IMG/VR virus record: IMGVR_UViG_3300028800_000074
Location: 1 to 64,000 of that record
Length of the DNA: 64,000 bases
Origin: a virus
Strand: one strand, 5' to 3'
The notes beneath the pieces were generated by a model that ran no database searches, was not told where the DNA came from, and saw nothing but the letters and a program-made list of their open reading frames with translations. Positions within the stretch are counted from its first letter, which is position 1, and every line of letters starts with the position of its first letter. The translations under genes were made by a program, and so were the position numbers. This document shows positions 48,679-57,002 of the stretch, in pieces.

Positions 48679-48815
48679 TCGCTCTCCAGACGGTCCTCAG
48701 CGTCAAGGACTTATATGTCCTGCTCGAAGTCATGACCGTCGACACCTACAACAAGCGCCAGTACCAAGAGGCTTGGAAGGCAAAGTTAGAGCGCGAACGT
48801 GCCAACGGTTCTTGA
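48148..48815 (+). CDS. Tail assembly chaperone, -1 frameshift fusion (~222 aa)
   Basis: Reading GTA-AAT-TTT at 48532-48540 and slipping back one base continues as TTC-GAC-GCT in the other frame, giving HVNF-FDALEPIGRGFRAF and a helical 91-residue end (LIALQTVLSVKDLYVLLEVM). The join comes after residue 131. Frameshift products of this type are made by many tailed phages to set the ratio of two chaperones. The extension's end overlaps the tape measure start by 17 nt. Confidence 0.78.
48534..48540 (+). promoter_or_regulatory. Predicted -1 ribosomal slippery heptamer (AAATTTT)
   Basis: A-AAT-TTT fits X-XXY-YYZ in the zero frame of the chaperone gene, with the codons spaced as required for a -1 shift into the frame that ends at 48815. 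Confidence 0.78.
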
Positions 48816-50820
48816 TCAGCTTTCATTCGAGCTAGGCCTCGACCCCTCTCAGTTTGAAGAGGGATTGAAGAAGGCTGTCCAAGCCTCGCTGAAGCTGCAC
48901 GACGAGACGATCAAACACTCGAAGGAAATCCAGCACGAGGTCGGCGAGAACCTGACCGAGGCTTTCCGCAAGGCGCGTGATCACATCATCGAGTTCACCG
49001 CCGCGTTGCTCGGCGCTCGAACCGTGGTCGACTTCACGGCCGACACCGTCTCGGCCGGGTCGGCGATGTCCACGCTCTCGACGCAGCTCGGGATGGCTCC
49101 CGAGAAGATCAGCGCCTTCCAGATGGCGATGGAGCGCGTCACCGGTTCGACGCAGGGCGCTACCGCCGCGCTGGTCGCGGTCAACGGCGCGGTCGAGCGC
49201 AGCAAGGTGTTCGGCGAAACGCCGGGCCCGTACCTCGTCTTCGACAAGGATGCGGACGCGCTCGAAAACATCCTGAAGACCGTCGAGAACCTCAACCATG
49301 GGACCGGCGAGGGGACTGGCGACATCCAAGACCGCGTCGCCAAGCTTCAATCGGTCGTTCAGGACGCAGGCGTCGCGACGCAACTGATCACCCTCGGCGC
49401 AGCTCGCGTCCGCGAGATGATGAAGGACGCGGGGCCGAACGTCTGGACCCAGAAGCAGGTCGACGACGCGAACAAGCTCCTCGATAGCTGGGTGCAGCTC
49501 AAGGGCGCAGCGACCAGCTTTGCCCGCTCAATCCTTGGAGACGTCGAGCCCGCGCTCAGCGCGCTCCTACTCGATCTCAAGAGCCTCTTCGACGCAAACC
49601 GGGAGGGGATCAAGGACTGGGTCGGCGACAAGATCAAAGCCATCGACGAGTGGATCAAGACGCCGGGCTGGCAAAAGGTCGCCGACGACTTCGAAGAGCA
49701 CCTTCGGCAGATCAACGCCATCGTGAAGGCCATAGGAGGCTGGCAGACAGCCATTGAGGCTCTGGCCGCCCTCTTCATCGCCGACAAGATCGCCAACGTC
49801 GTGCTGGGCCTCATCGCCATTGCCCGGGCGCTCGCCTTGATCTCCGGCGTCAGCGCACTATCTGCGGTCTTTGGAGGAGGGGTCGCCGCAACCGCAGCCA
49901 AGGGCGCAGGCGGCGCAGGATTGATGTCGATGATCTGGCAGGGAATCAAGAACGGCTCAATCGCTGTTGGCGGCCTCGCGGCTCTGGCGGCTGGCTCGTT
50001 GGTCTACGGCGACATCAGCGGGCAGCAGGGCTTCATGAAGAAGTTCTACGCCAACGAGCCTATGACGCCAAAGGAGGAGGCCGACCTCCACACGTGGATC
50101 GACGCTCAGATCGGCGCTAAGATCGGCGGCAACTCTGGCCCTCACCCGCGCAACGCTGAAGTCGCAATCACCGCCGACGGTCGCCCAGTGACGACGTCGA
50201 GCCCGCTCCCCGTCATCTCCGTCAGCCCGACCGACTCGCTCGGGATCATCCCGTTCCAGTCGGGAAGCTCATCGAGCGGCTCCGACTCATCGTCAGACTC
50301 TTCGCCGATCACCGTCGTCAAAGACGCGGCCCACTCGGTCGTCAACGCGGCGAAGAACTTCGGCAATTGGCTGATCGGCGGCGACAAGGCCAAGGCCTCG
50401 ACGGGCCCGGCGTCATCAAGACCGGCGTTCCCCGTTTCACCGTCAGGGCCGCACCCGAGAAATCAACCGGCTTCAACAACCGGTGCTGGCTTCACCTATG
50501 AGACGCGTCCCGAGGCGACGCCTCTTCCGCCCGGGGCCGCGCCGAGGTCCGACAGCAACACCGTCGAGTATCACGGCAAGCACTATCATCAGAACGCCGA
50601 CGGCACGCTCGGCGCGGAAGTCCATGCTTGGATGCAGAGCAGCACCCGCTACGCGAGCGAGATGCATGCCCACGCCGGAGACCGTTCGAAGAGCGTCTCG
50701 ATTGCGGCGCTGCATATCCACGGCTCGTCGAACAGCGAAAAGACGTCAGATCGAGACGTGGTGCTTCGAGCGATCAAGCGCGACCTCCTGACGCTCAACA
50801 TGGACGTCGGTCTTGCCTAA
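48799..50820 (+). CDS. Tape measure protein 1
   Basis: 673 residues from GTG 48799. N-terminus LDQLSFELGLDPSQFEEGLK, then long helices, a hydrophobic stretch at about 320-400 (LAALFIADKIANVVLGLIAI; GGAGLMSMIWQGIKN), and Ser/Gly-rich linkers. The C-terminus ends MHAHAGDRSKSVSIAALHIH. Tape measure proteins set tail length and may form a pore. It is followed without a gap by a second protein of the same plan. Confidence 0.8.
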   Translation: MPTVLDQLSFELGLDPSQFEEGLKKAVQASLKLHDETIKHSKEIQHEVGENLTEAFRKARDHIIEFTAALLGARTVVDFTADTVSAGSAMSTLSTQLGMAPEKISAFQMAMERVTGSTQGATAALVAVNGAVERSKVFGETPGPYLVFDKDADALENILKTVENLNHGTGEGTGDIQDRVAKLQSVVQDAGVATQLITLGAARVREMMKDAGPNVWTQKQVDDANKLLDSWVQLKGAATSFARSILGDVEPALSALLLDLKSLFDANREGIKDWVGDKIKAIDEWIKTPGWQKVADDFEEHLRQINAIVKAIGGWQTAIEALAALFIADKIANVVLGLIAIARALALISGVSALSAVFGGGVAATAAKGAGGAGLMSMIWQGIKNGSIAVGGLAALAAGSLVYGDISGQQGFMKKFYANEPMTPKEEADLHTWIDAQIGAKIGGNSGPHPRNAEVAITADGRPVTTSSPLPVISVSPTDSLGIIPFQSGSSSSGSDSSSDSSPITVVKDAAHSVVNAAKNFGNWLIGGDKAKASTGPASSRPAFPVSPSGPHPRNQPASTTGAGFTYETRPEATPLPPGAAPRSDSNTVEYHGKHYHQNADGTLGAEVHAWMQSSTRYASEMHAHAGDRSKSVSIAALHIHGSSNSEKTSDRDVVLRAIKRDLLTLNMDVGLA

Positions 50821-53080
50821 CGGCATGATCGAAGCTCTCTACCTTGAGCTTCGGATCGACGACAGCAAGTTCAAGGACGACGAGGATAAGCACGACGCGA
50901 AGCTGAAGGCGACGCGCCAGCGCATCGTCCGCGAAGCCGAGATTGTCGAGGCCGAGATCGCCGCCCGGTTCGCCGAGACTTTCAAAAAGCTCCGAGACGA
51001 AGTGCTCGGGGTGTTCGGCATCCTGATCGGCGCGACGACGATCACGGGGTTTCTCACGTCGACGACCGGGCTTGCGACGTCGCTCGATTTGATCTCGAAG
51101 GCGACCGGGGAGTCAGTCCATTCCCTTCACGCCTTCGATCTTGCCGTGCAGGCTGCGGGCGGCGCTCCCGGCGAGGCGGCCGACTTCATGGCCCGGCTCT
51201 CGACCGAGCTGGCAAACCAGCGCGTCCTCAATACGCCGATGGCGGACTGGTGGTACAAGTTCGGTCTCGGAGCCGAGCAGGCCAAGAACCCGATTGAGGC
51301 CTATCTCAAGCTCGTCGAGAAGGTCGAGCAGGCGAACCTTTCGCGTCCTGAGAAGTCGGCGGCGCTCCAGTCCCTCGGCATGAGCCCGGCGCTCATTCAG
51401 GAAACCCTGAAGGGCTCCGAGCAGGTCAAGGCCGACATCGCCAAGTTCGGACCCTACGCGCTGACGGACAGAGACGCCGAAGTCGTCGTCAAGATGCGCG
51501 AGTCATGGGGCGAGCTTCGGGCCTCCGTCGAGGGCTTCGCCCGGGCGGTGCTCGGCCTCACCAACGACGACATCGTCGGCATCCTCGACAAGCTGAAGAC
51601 GTGGGTCGACGAACTGCGCCAGACCGCCCTCCCATGGCTCCATGAGCGAGCCAAGGAGCTGCGGGACATCATCGACCATATCGACTGGGGGTCGCTGAAG
51701 GACGGGATCAGGACCGCAACCCAGAGCATCCGGAACGTCATCGACGCGCTCGGAGGGTGGAAGTTCGCCACCGAGGTCATCATCGGGCTGCTCGTGGCCA
51801 ATTCGTTCGCCCCCATCCTTCGGGGCATGCTGTCCTTGACCGGCGCGCTCGGGATTGGCGGGCCTCTTCTGGCGGCGGCGCTCGCCCTCGGGGCGGCGTT
51901 CGAGCTGTATCAGCACCTGAAGGGTGAACAGACCCAGCCGAAGCACCCGGCGTCCGGTGTTGGCGCGGGTGACATCCCAAGTCGAGCCGCAGCGCCGGAA
52001 GAAGCCACTACGGCGGTCAAGGGCGGCGGTTTTGCCATCCCCGGGTCCAATGACACGTCCGGAAGCCAAAAGCCGCCAGCGGCCTCCTATGGGGCTCCTG
52101 AGGCCTATGGGTCAAAAGGCGTCGAGATGGAGGTCGGCGGCTCCCCGATCTCGGCCGGGCACCCGATGCCGGTCTACGTGGTCAATCAGGTGACTGCCGA
52201 AGACGACGACGCGTGGTCACTCCTGACGAAGTTCTTCGGCAAGGCCTACGGCGGGGTGACCAATTGGTGGCACGGCGGCAGCAGGTCGAGCGTCGGCGGC
52301 GGAGGCGGGGCTGGCCCACGCGACTTCTCCGGCTACGCAGGGGCTGGCACGGCCGGGTCTGGCCACGGTTTCAATTACGAGGGCGGCCGGAAGCTCTTCG
52401 GCATGTTCAAGCTCCTTGGCATGAGCGACGAGGCGGCGGCCGGGGCGGTCGGCGGCGTCATGGGGGAGTCCTTCACGTCGCTCGACCCGAACGCCTTCCA
52501 CGCCAACGACGTTCGCCCGGGCATCGGCTCCGGTGGTCTGGCGCAGTGGAACCGGGAGCGTATCCAAGGCCTCTGGCGCTTCGCCAACGAGGCCGACCCC
52601 AGCTTGGGGCTCGATACGAGCGTGATCGACAACGATGGCATCCGACGCCAGCTCATGCGCGTGAACGCGGACGTCCAGATGCGCTACATCGTCTGGGAGC
52701 TTCAGAATACGGCCGCAGGGCGTAGCACCTTGGCGAGGCTGCGCTCGACGAAGAGCGTCGGCGAGGCAGCGGCGATCTGGGCGCAGATTTACGAGGGCGC
52801 GGTCGGCGGGTCCGAGGGAAGGCGGGCCGACTACGGGGCGACCTTTCTCAAGCACATGAACGATTCAATCCGAGCGCCATCGGTGTTCCCGCCCCCGGAT
52901 GCGTCAAAGACGAAGTCTCTATCCGGCGCGATGTCGGCGCTCAGCTACCACCGCTTCGCCGCCGCGCAGGCGATCCATCATCACACCGAGATCGCAAACG
53001 TGAGCGTCCACACTCAGGCGACGACGCCGGAAGCCATCGCGCAGGACATCAGGGTCGCGGTCGAGCGCGAGGTCGCCTGA
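50813..53080 (+). CDS. Tape measure protein 2 with phage tail lysozyme domain
   Basis: 755 residues from TTG 50813 (ATG 50825 is also in frame). The N-terminus YLELRIDDSKFKDDEDKHDA, central hydrophobic helices (EVIIGLLVANSFAPILRGML) and the C-terminal HHHTEIANVSVHTQATTPEA parallel the previous protein, suggesting gene duplication. Residues ~525-685 are a tail lysozyme: MFKLLGMSDEAAAGAVGGVM, then GES (Glu near 551), and GSGGLAQWNRERIQGLWRF. It would cut peptidoglycan as the tail enters. Confidence 0.85.
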   Translation: MPNGMIEALYLELRIDDSKFKDDEDKHDAKLKATRQRIVREAEIVEAEIAARFAETFKKLRDEVLGVFGILIGATTITGFLTSTTGLATSLDLISKATGESVHSLHAFDLAVQAAGGAPGEAADFMARLSTELANQRVLNTPMADWWYKFGLGAEQAKNPIEAYLKLVEKVEQANLSRPEKSAALQSLGMSPALIQETLKGSEQVKADIAKFGPYALTDRDAEVVVKMRESWGELRASVEGFARAVLGLTNDDIVGILDKLKTWVDELRQTALPWLHERAKELRDIIDHIDWGSLKDGIRTATQSIRNVIDALGGWKFATEVIIGLLVANSFAPILRGMLSLTGALGIGGPLLAAALALGAAFELYQHLKGEQTQPKHPASGVGAGDIPSRAAAPEEATTAVKGGGFAIPGSNDTSGSQKPPAASYGAPEAYGSKGVEMEVGGSPISAGHPMPVYVVNQVTAEDDDAWSLLTKFFGKAYGGVTNWWHGGSRSSVGGGGGAGPRDFSGYAGAGTAGSGHGFNYEGGRKLFGMFKLLGMSDEAAAGAVGGVMGESFTSLDPNAFHANDVRPGIGSGGLAQWNRERIQGLWRFANEADPSLGLDTSVIDNDGIRRQLMRVNADVQMRYIVWELQNTAAGRSTLARLRSTKSVGEAAAIWAQIYEGAVGGSEGRRADYGATFLKHMNDSIRAPSVFPPPDASKTKSLSGAMSALSYHRFAAAQAIHHHTEIANVSVHTQATTPEAIAQDIRVAVEREVA

Positions 53081-53194
53081 TCACTTCAGGTGGCTCGCGA
53101 GGTAGAGCACGCCTATGAGGACGCCGAGCATGAACGGCCCGCGCCCCATGAGCATGATCAGGATGATGACGACGAGCAGGAAGGCGATGATCAT
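53081..53194 (-). CDS. Small leftward membrane protein inside the tail operon
   Basis: 37 residues from ATG 53194: MIIAFLLVVIILIMLMGRGP, then a second hydrophobic run FMLGVLIGVLYLA and a short polar end. Two helices fit a holin-like protein. It lies head-to-head with the 53237 gene across the third operator. It starts on the minus strand immediately after the end of the tape measure gene. Confidence 0.6.
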   Translation of the reverse strand: MIIAFLLVVIILIMLMGRGPFMLGVLIGVLYLASHLK

Positions 53195-53206
53195 GGGCGA
53201 AAGGCG

Positions 53207-53235
53207 TTCACGATGTTAAACACGGGTGTTACATA
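53207..53235 (+). promoter_or_regulatory. Putative promoter overlapping operator copy 3
   Basis: TTCACG (53207-53212), 17-bp spacer, TACATA (53230-53235). The palindrome lies inside the spacer and touches the -10, so a bound protein would block it. The GTG start follows at 53237, so a transcript from here would have almost no leader. Confidence 0.5.
53219..53230. promoter_or_regulatory. Putative operator, copy 3 of 3 (divergent gap 53195-53236)
   Basis: AACACGGGTGTT followed by AC, differing from the 14605 copy at one central base. It lies between the leftward membrane gene and the rightward baseplate gene, as the other two copies lie between divergent genes. Confidence 0.6.
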
Positions 53236-53236
53236 G

Positions 53237-53992
53237 GTGGCCTATGTCGTTCCGCAAGTCCCCGGCGTCCCGCCTCTGACGGGAGGCTTCGCATCGGTCG
53301 CGAGCTTCGGCTTCCCGGCCGTGTCGGGCGCAATCGTGGACATCTCGAACTCGCTGCCGGGGTCGCTCGGGCCGCAGTGGGGCATCTTCCTCAACGGCGC
53401 GCCAGTGGTCACCGCCGACGTGGTCGTGGCGCAGGACTTCCGTGAAGAGTGGGTCATCGCCGACTATCCGATTGAGAACGGCGGCTTCGAGAGCTACGAC
53501 AAGGTCTGGCGTCCGTTCGACGTCCGGATGACGTTCGTCTCCGGCGAGAGCGTGCAGAACCGGGCCGCGCTGATCGACTCGATTGCCGCCATCGCTGGCG
53601 ACATGAACCTCTATGACTTCGTCACGCCGGAGGTCATCTATCAGTCGGTCTCCATCGCCCACGACGACTATCACCGCGAGACGACGAGAGGCGCTGGCGC
53701 GCTCCCGGTCTCGGTCTGGGGATGGCAGATCAGCATCAACACGACGAGCGGGCTCACGAACGCCGCGAACTCAGCGCCGGGCGGCAACGACCCGAGCTTC
53801 GTCGGCCCGACGCAGGCGACCGATCTCGGCGCTCCAGCCTATGGCGTATCGCCGACGAACGCGACGAGCGGGTCTCAGGTCGGGACGAGCCTCGGCATCC
53901 CCCAGATCGCCGGACCGGCCAGCTACCCGGCGACCACCAATGGCGTGACGAACGCCCCCTACAATTCAGTCAGCGGGGCGTACAGCCCTTAA
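53237..53992 (+). CDS. Baseplate-region protein
   Basis: 251 residues from GTG 53237. The N-terminal 40 residues are Gly/Pro/Val-rich (VPQVPGVPPLTGGFASVASF). A core (YPIENGGFESYDKVWRPFDV; RMTFVSGESVQNRAALIDSI; LYDFVTPEVIYQSVSIAHDD) has the form of an early baseplate protein in the DUF6046-like group, by position and pattern. The C-terminus is low-complexity. It may sit at the tail tip. Confidence 0.65.
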   Translation: MAYVVPQVPGVPPLTGGFASVASFGFPAVSGAIVDISNSLPGSLGPQWGIFLNGAPVVTADVVVAQDFREEWVIADYPIENGGFESYDKVWRPFDVRMTFVSGESVQNRAALIDSIAAIAGDMNLYDFVTPEVIYQSVSIAHDDYHRETTRGAGALPVSVWGWQISINTTSGLTNAANSAPGGNDPSFVGPTQATDLGAPAYGVSPTNATSGSQVGTSLGIPQIAGPASYPATTNGVTNAPYNSVSGAYSP

Positions 53993-53995
53993 GCA

Positions 53996-54364
53996 ATGCT
54001 GCTCATCCCCCTCGCCACAGTCCCGAACCAAATCCGGACGGTCGTCCTCAACAACCAGCAATGCTCGTTGTCGGTCTATCAGAAGTCGACCGGCATGTTC
54101 ATGGACATCGTCTCGAACAATAAGATCATCCTGAGCGGCGTGCTTTGCCGCAACCAGTGCTACCTCGTGATGAACTCCTACTTGGGCTTCATCGGCGACT
54201 TCATGTGGGTCGACACGCTCGGCGGCAACGCCGACCCGGTCTACACCGGCATTGGCGGCCCGACGGCGCGCTTCCAGCTCGTCTACCTCTTCCCGGCCGA
54301 CATCCCGCCGAACGCCCTCTTCGCTGGCCCTCAGTCGGCCGAGCTTAATCCGCCTCCGGCCTGA
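53996..54364 (+). CDS. Baseplate plug-like protein (Pam3 plug type)
   Basis: 122 residues. MLLIPLATVPNQIRTVVLNN, then CSLSVYQKSTGMFMDIVSNN, and LGFIGDFMWVDTLGGNADPV match the short baseplate plug family of contractile phages. It closes the tail tube tip. Placed between baseplate and hub genes. Confidence 0.78.
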   Translation: MLLIPLATVPNQIRTVVLNNQQCSLSVYQKSTGMFMDIVSNNKIILSGVLCRNQCYLVMNSYLGFIGDFMWVDTLGGNADPVYTGIGGPTARFQLVYLFPADIPPNALFAGPQSAELNPPPA

Positions 54365-54367
54365 TCC

Positions 54368-55288
54368 ATGGCGTGGACGCAGAAGATCATCGTCGCCACC
54401 ATCGGGTCGGTGACGCTTCAGGGCTTGCGCATGTCGGTCGAGATCGATCAGGCGGGCGCGGTCGACGCTGGAGCCACGCTCAACGCGCTCATCATCTACG
54501 GCATGACGAAGTCGCAGATGAACCAGCTCTCGAACGTCGGCAACAAGTGGAACACCTATTCTCAGTTGAACGACAGCCAGAAGCCGACCGTCACCATTCA
54601 GGCGGGAGATAAGAACGGCCTTTCCACGATCTACAGCGGGATCGTCAGCCACGCGATGATCGACGCGATGTCGGAGCCGCAGGTCCGGTTCATCGTCGCA
54701 GGCAACGCTCAGGCTGCCGCCGCAAGGAAAGCGACGAACGTCATCTCTCAGCCGGGCGCGGTGCAGTCTCAGACGCTCTTCCAGCAGATCGCCCAGTCGA
54801 TGGGCTTTCAACTCGAAAACAATGGCGTGAACGCGGTCATCCGCAACCCGTACCTCTGGGGAACGGACATCACGAAGATGCGTCACCTCGCGGAAGCCGC
54901 GAAGGCGCAGTGGTGCATCGACACGACGAAGGGTGTTGTCGCGGTCTGGCCATCGGGAGGCGGAAGGCAAAGTCAGACGCCAACGATCTCGAAGAAGACC
55001 GGCATGGTGACGTCGCCGAGCGTGCAGACGAACACGATCATCGTGAAGACGCTCTTCAACCCGAGCATCGTGTTCGGCGCTTTTATCAACGTGCAGAGCG
55101 ACGTCGTCGAGGCGGCGAACGGTCAGTGGAACGTCAACGGCATCCACACCGAACTGGATTGCATGGTCCCTCGCGGCCGATGGTTTCAAACCATCAGGGG
55201 CGTTAACCCGTCACCAAGCGGAGGGTCGACGGCGTCGAGCGGGACGGCGTCGGCGGGTAACGCAGCGCCAAGCGGAGCGAACCCGTGA
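54368..55288 (+). CDS. Baseplate hub protein
   Basis: 306 residues. Beta-rich N-terminus (VTLQGLRMSVEIDQAGAVDA), then FQQIAQSMGFQLENNGVNAV and HLAEAAKAQWCIDTTKGVVA, the gp27/hub-like two-domain pattern. The C-terminus is Ser/Gly/Ala-rich and disordered. It would form the hub joined to the tube. The stop overlaps the spike start. Confidence 0.78.
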   Translation: MAWTQKIIVATIGSVTLQGLRMSVEIDQAGAVDAGATLNALIIYGMTKSQMNQLSNVGNKWNTYSQLNDSQKPTVTIQAGDKNGLSTIYSGIVSHAMIDAMSEPQVRFIVAGNAQAAAARKATNVISQPGAVQSQTLFQQIAQSMGFQLENNGVNAVIRNPYLWGTDITKMRHLAEAAKAQWCIDTTKGVVAVWPSGGGRQSQTPTISKKTGMVTSPSVQTNTIIVKTLFNPSIVFGAFINVQSDVVEAANGQWNVNGIHTELDCMVPRGRWFQTIRGVNPSPSGGSTASSGTASAGNAAPSGANP

Positions 55289-56502
55289 CGGACGCTGTCG
55301 GCTTTGCTGGCCTACCGGAGCTTGGCGGCACCGAGCTTTCGGACGCCGTCTTCATCGCCAAGCAGATCATCATGCACGTCAGGACGCTGACGCATGTGAA
55401 GGTCACCGCCGTCTACCCCGGCAACTATAACCCTACGCCGACCTTCGTCGATGTGACGCCGGTCATCGATCAGGTCAACAGCGAAGGCACGCGGCAGCAG
55501 CACGGCACGATCTACCGCATCGCCGTTCCTCGTATCCACAATGGGTCGAGCGCGATCCTGATGGACCCGGTCGTCGGCGACGTTGGTCCGATGTGGGTCA
55601 GCGACCGCGACCACTCTCAAATGATTGCCAACAATGGCGGCAGATCAGCGCCGGGCTCTGGCCGGATCATGAGCTTGGCGGACGGCCTCTTCATGGGGAG
55701 CCTGTTCGCTCAGAACCCGACAAACTACACTGACCTTCGGAACGGCAACCACAATTCAACGTCGACGAAGGTCGTCTCGCACAACGTCAGCGGGCCGGAC
55801 GCCAAGATCGCAGACACGGCGACGAGCGGCTCGACGACGAACACGAGAACTAACGATCCGAACGCCAAGTCAATCGTCGACCAGTCTTCGACCGGATCAA
55901 ACGACGCCACGCACACCGTCGACTCGACGACGCCAAAGGTTCAGTCGATGGCGACCGACGGTGTCCACACCAGCTCGATTGACGTGACGCCAACGGCCGT
56001 AAGCATCGGTGGAGCGCTGGCGACGGCGGCGGGTGGGATCGGCTCATCGTCGGGCGGCGGAGGGACCGCCAATCTCGCGCCCTCCGACGGCACGACAACG
56101 CCGACAGCAGCGCAAATCGGCGGTCGGGTGTCGTCAGGCCTCCAGACGGTCACGGCAACAGGGGCGTGGCAGACTGTCGCGTCGATCCCGCTCACGGCTG
56201 GCTATTGGCTGATCTTCGCGAACATCAGCGTCTTTGCTGGCGGCGGCGGCGCGACCATGATCGAATTTGACGCCGTCATATCGACGACGTCGGGGAGCCC
56301 GTTGTCGATCTCAGGCGAAGTCGGCATCGCCTTTCAGGACATCAGCATCGTTATGGCCGCTGGCGACGGCTGGCAAAGCCCGCTCGGCGTCACGACGCTC
56401 ACAATCGCGACGTCGGAAACGCTCTACCTCAACGTCTTTGCCGGGGCGAGCGCCGGGACGCTGTCGGCCGAAGGCATCATCACCGCGATCAGGATGGGAT
56501 AG
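55285..56502 (+). CDS. Baseplate spike (Gp138 N-terminal type)
   Basis: 405 residues. The N-terminal ~115 residues (HVKVTAVYPGNYNPTPTFVD; RIAVPRIHNGSSAILMDPVV, then GPMWVSDRD) fit the Gp138/gp5-type OB domain of spikes. A Thr/Ser/Gly-rich middle and a beta-rich C-terminus (GAWQTVASIPLTAGYWLIFA) follow. It forms the membrane-piercing point. GTGA overlap with the hub. Confidence 0.82.
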   Translation: MTDAVGFAGLPELGGTELSDAVFIAKQIIMHVRTLTHVKVTAVYPGNYNPTPTFVDVTPVIDQVNSEGTRQQHGTIYRIAVPRIHNGSSAILMDPVVGDVGPMWVSDRDHSQMIANNGGRSAPGSGRIMSLADGLFMGSLFAQNPTNYTDLRNGNHNSTSTKVVSHNVSGPDAKIADTATSGSTTNTRTNDPNAKSIVDQSSTGSNDATHTVDSTTPKVQSMATDGVHTSSIDVTPTAVSIGGALATAAGGIGSSSGGGGTANLAPSDGTTTPTAAQIGGRVSSGLQTVTATGAWQTVASIPLTAGYWLIFANISVFAGGGGATMIEFDAVISTTSGSPLSISGEVGIAFQDISIVMAAGDGWQSPLGVTTLTIATSETLYLNVFAGASAGTLSAEGIITAIRMG

Positions 56503-56506
56503 TCGC

Positions 56507-56911
56507 ATGACCGCTTACGCCTCCCTCCTACTCGATCTCGTCAACTGGGACTTGTGCGTCGATGCATCGGGGAACATCGCCACCTGCCAAGAGCCCTATC
56601 GCCTTGCGCAGGACGCGGCGTGCCAGACCCGTCTTTGGTCTGGAGAGCTTCGCTACGACACGACGCAGGGTGTGAACTATTCCGGCCTGATCCTCGGCCA
56701 CTGGTCACCGCCAGCGTTGATCAAGGCGAACATCGCGTTCGAGGCCATGCGCGCGACCGGAGTGGGTAACGCTCAGGTCTACTTCACGGGGTGGAGCAAC
56801 GCGACGCGTAAACTGACAGGAGTGATCACGGTCGTCCCCGAGGAGACGACGCCCACGGGCGTGATCCCTCCAATCCCATTCTCCGTGTCGCCTGCGGTGC
56901 AGGCTTACTAA
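56507..56911 (+). CDS. Baseplate wedge (gp25/W-like)
   Basis: 134 residues from ATG 56507. LVNWDLCVDASGNIATCQEP, then LAQDAACQTRLWSGELRYDT and ALIKANIAFEAMRATGVGNA match the gp25/W baseplate wedge pattern in phages. It starts 4 nt after the spike stop. Confidence 0.8.
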   Translation: MTAYASLLLDLVNWDLCVDASGNIATCQEPYRLAQDAACQTRLWSGELRYDTTQGVNYSGLILGHWSPPALIKANIAFEAMRATGVGNAQVYFTGWSNATRKLTGVITVVPEETTPTGVIPPIPFSVSPAVQAY

Positions 56912-56933
56912 CCGCCCTCTCGCGCGGGGAAGT

Positions 56934-56971
56934 GTCGGCGGGTCCGTCGCGAGACTCTCTCTCCCGCCGAC
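56934..56971 (+). other. Intergenic hairpin before lysozyme gene
   Basis: GTCGGCGGG (56934-56942) pairs perfectly with CCCGCCGAC (56963-56971) across a 20-nt loop. CCTTTCCGAAAAAAATC follows, which has no T-run, so it is not a classic terminator. The gap 56912-57002 holds nothing else recognised. It may tune expression of the lysozyme or act as an RNA-processing site. Confidence 0.5.
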
Positions 56972-57002
56972 AGCCCTTTCCGAAAAAAATCAGGAGACGA
57001 TT

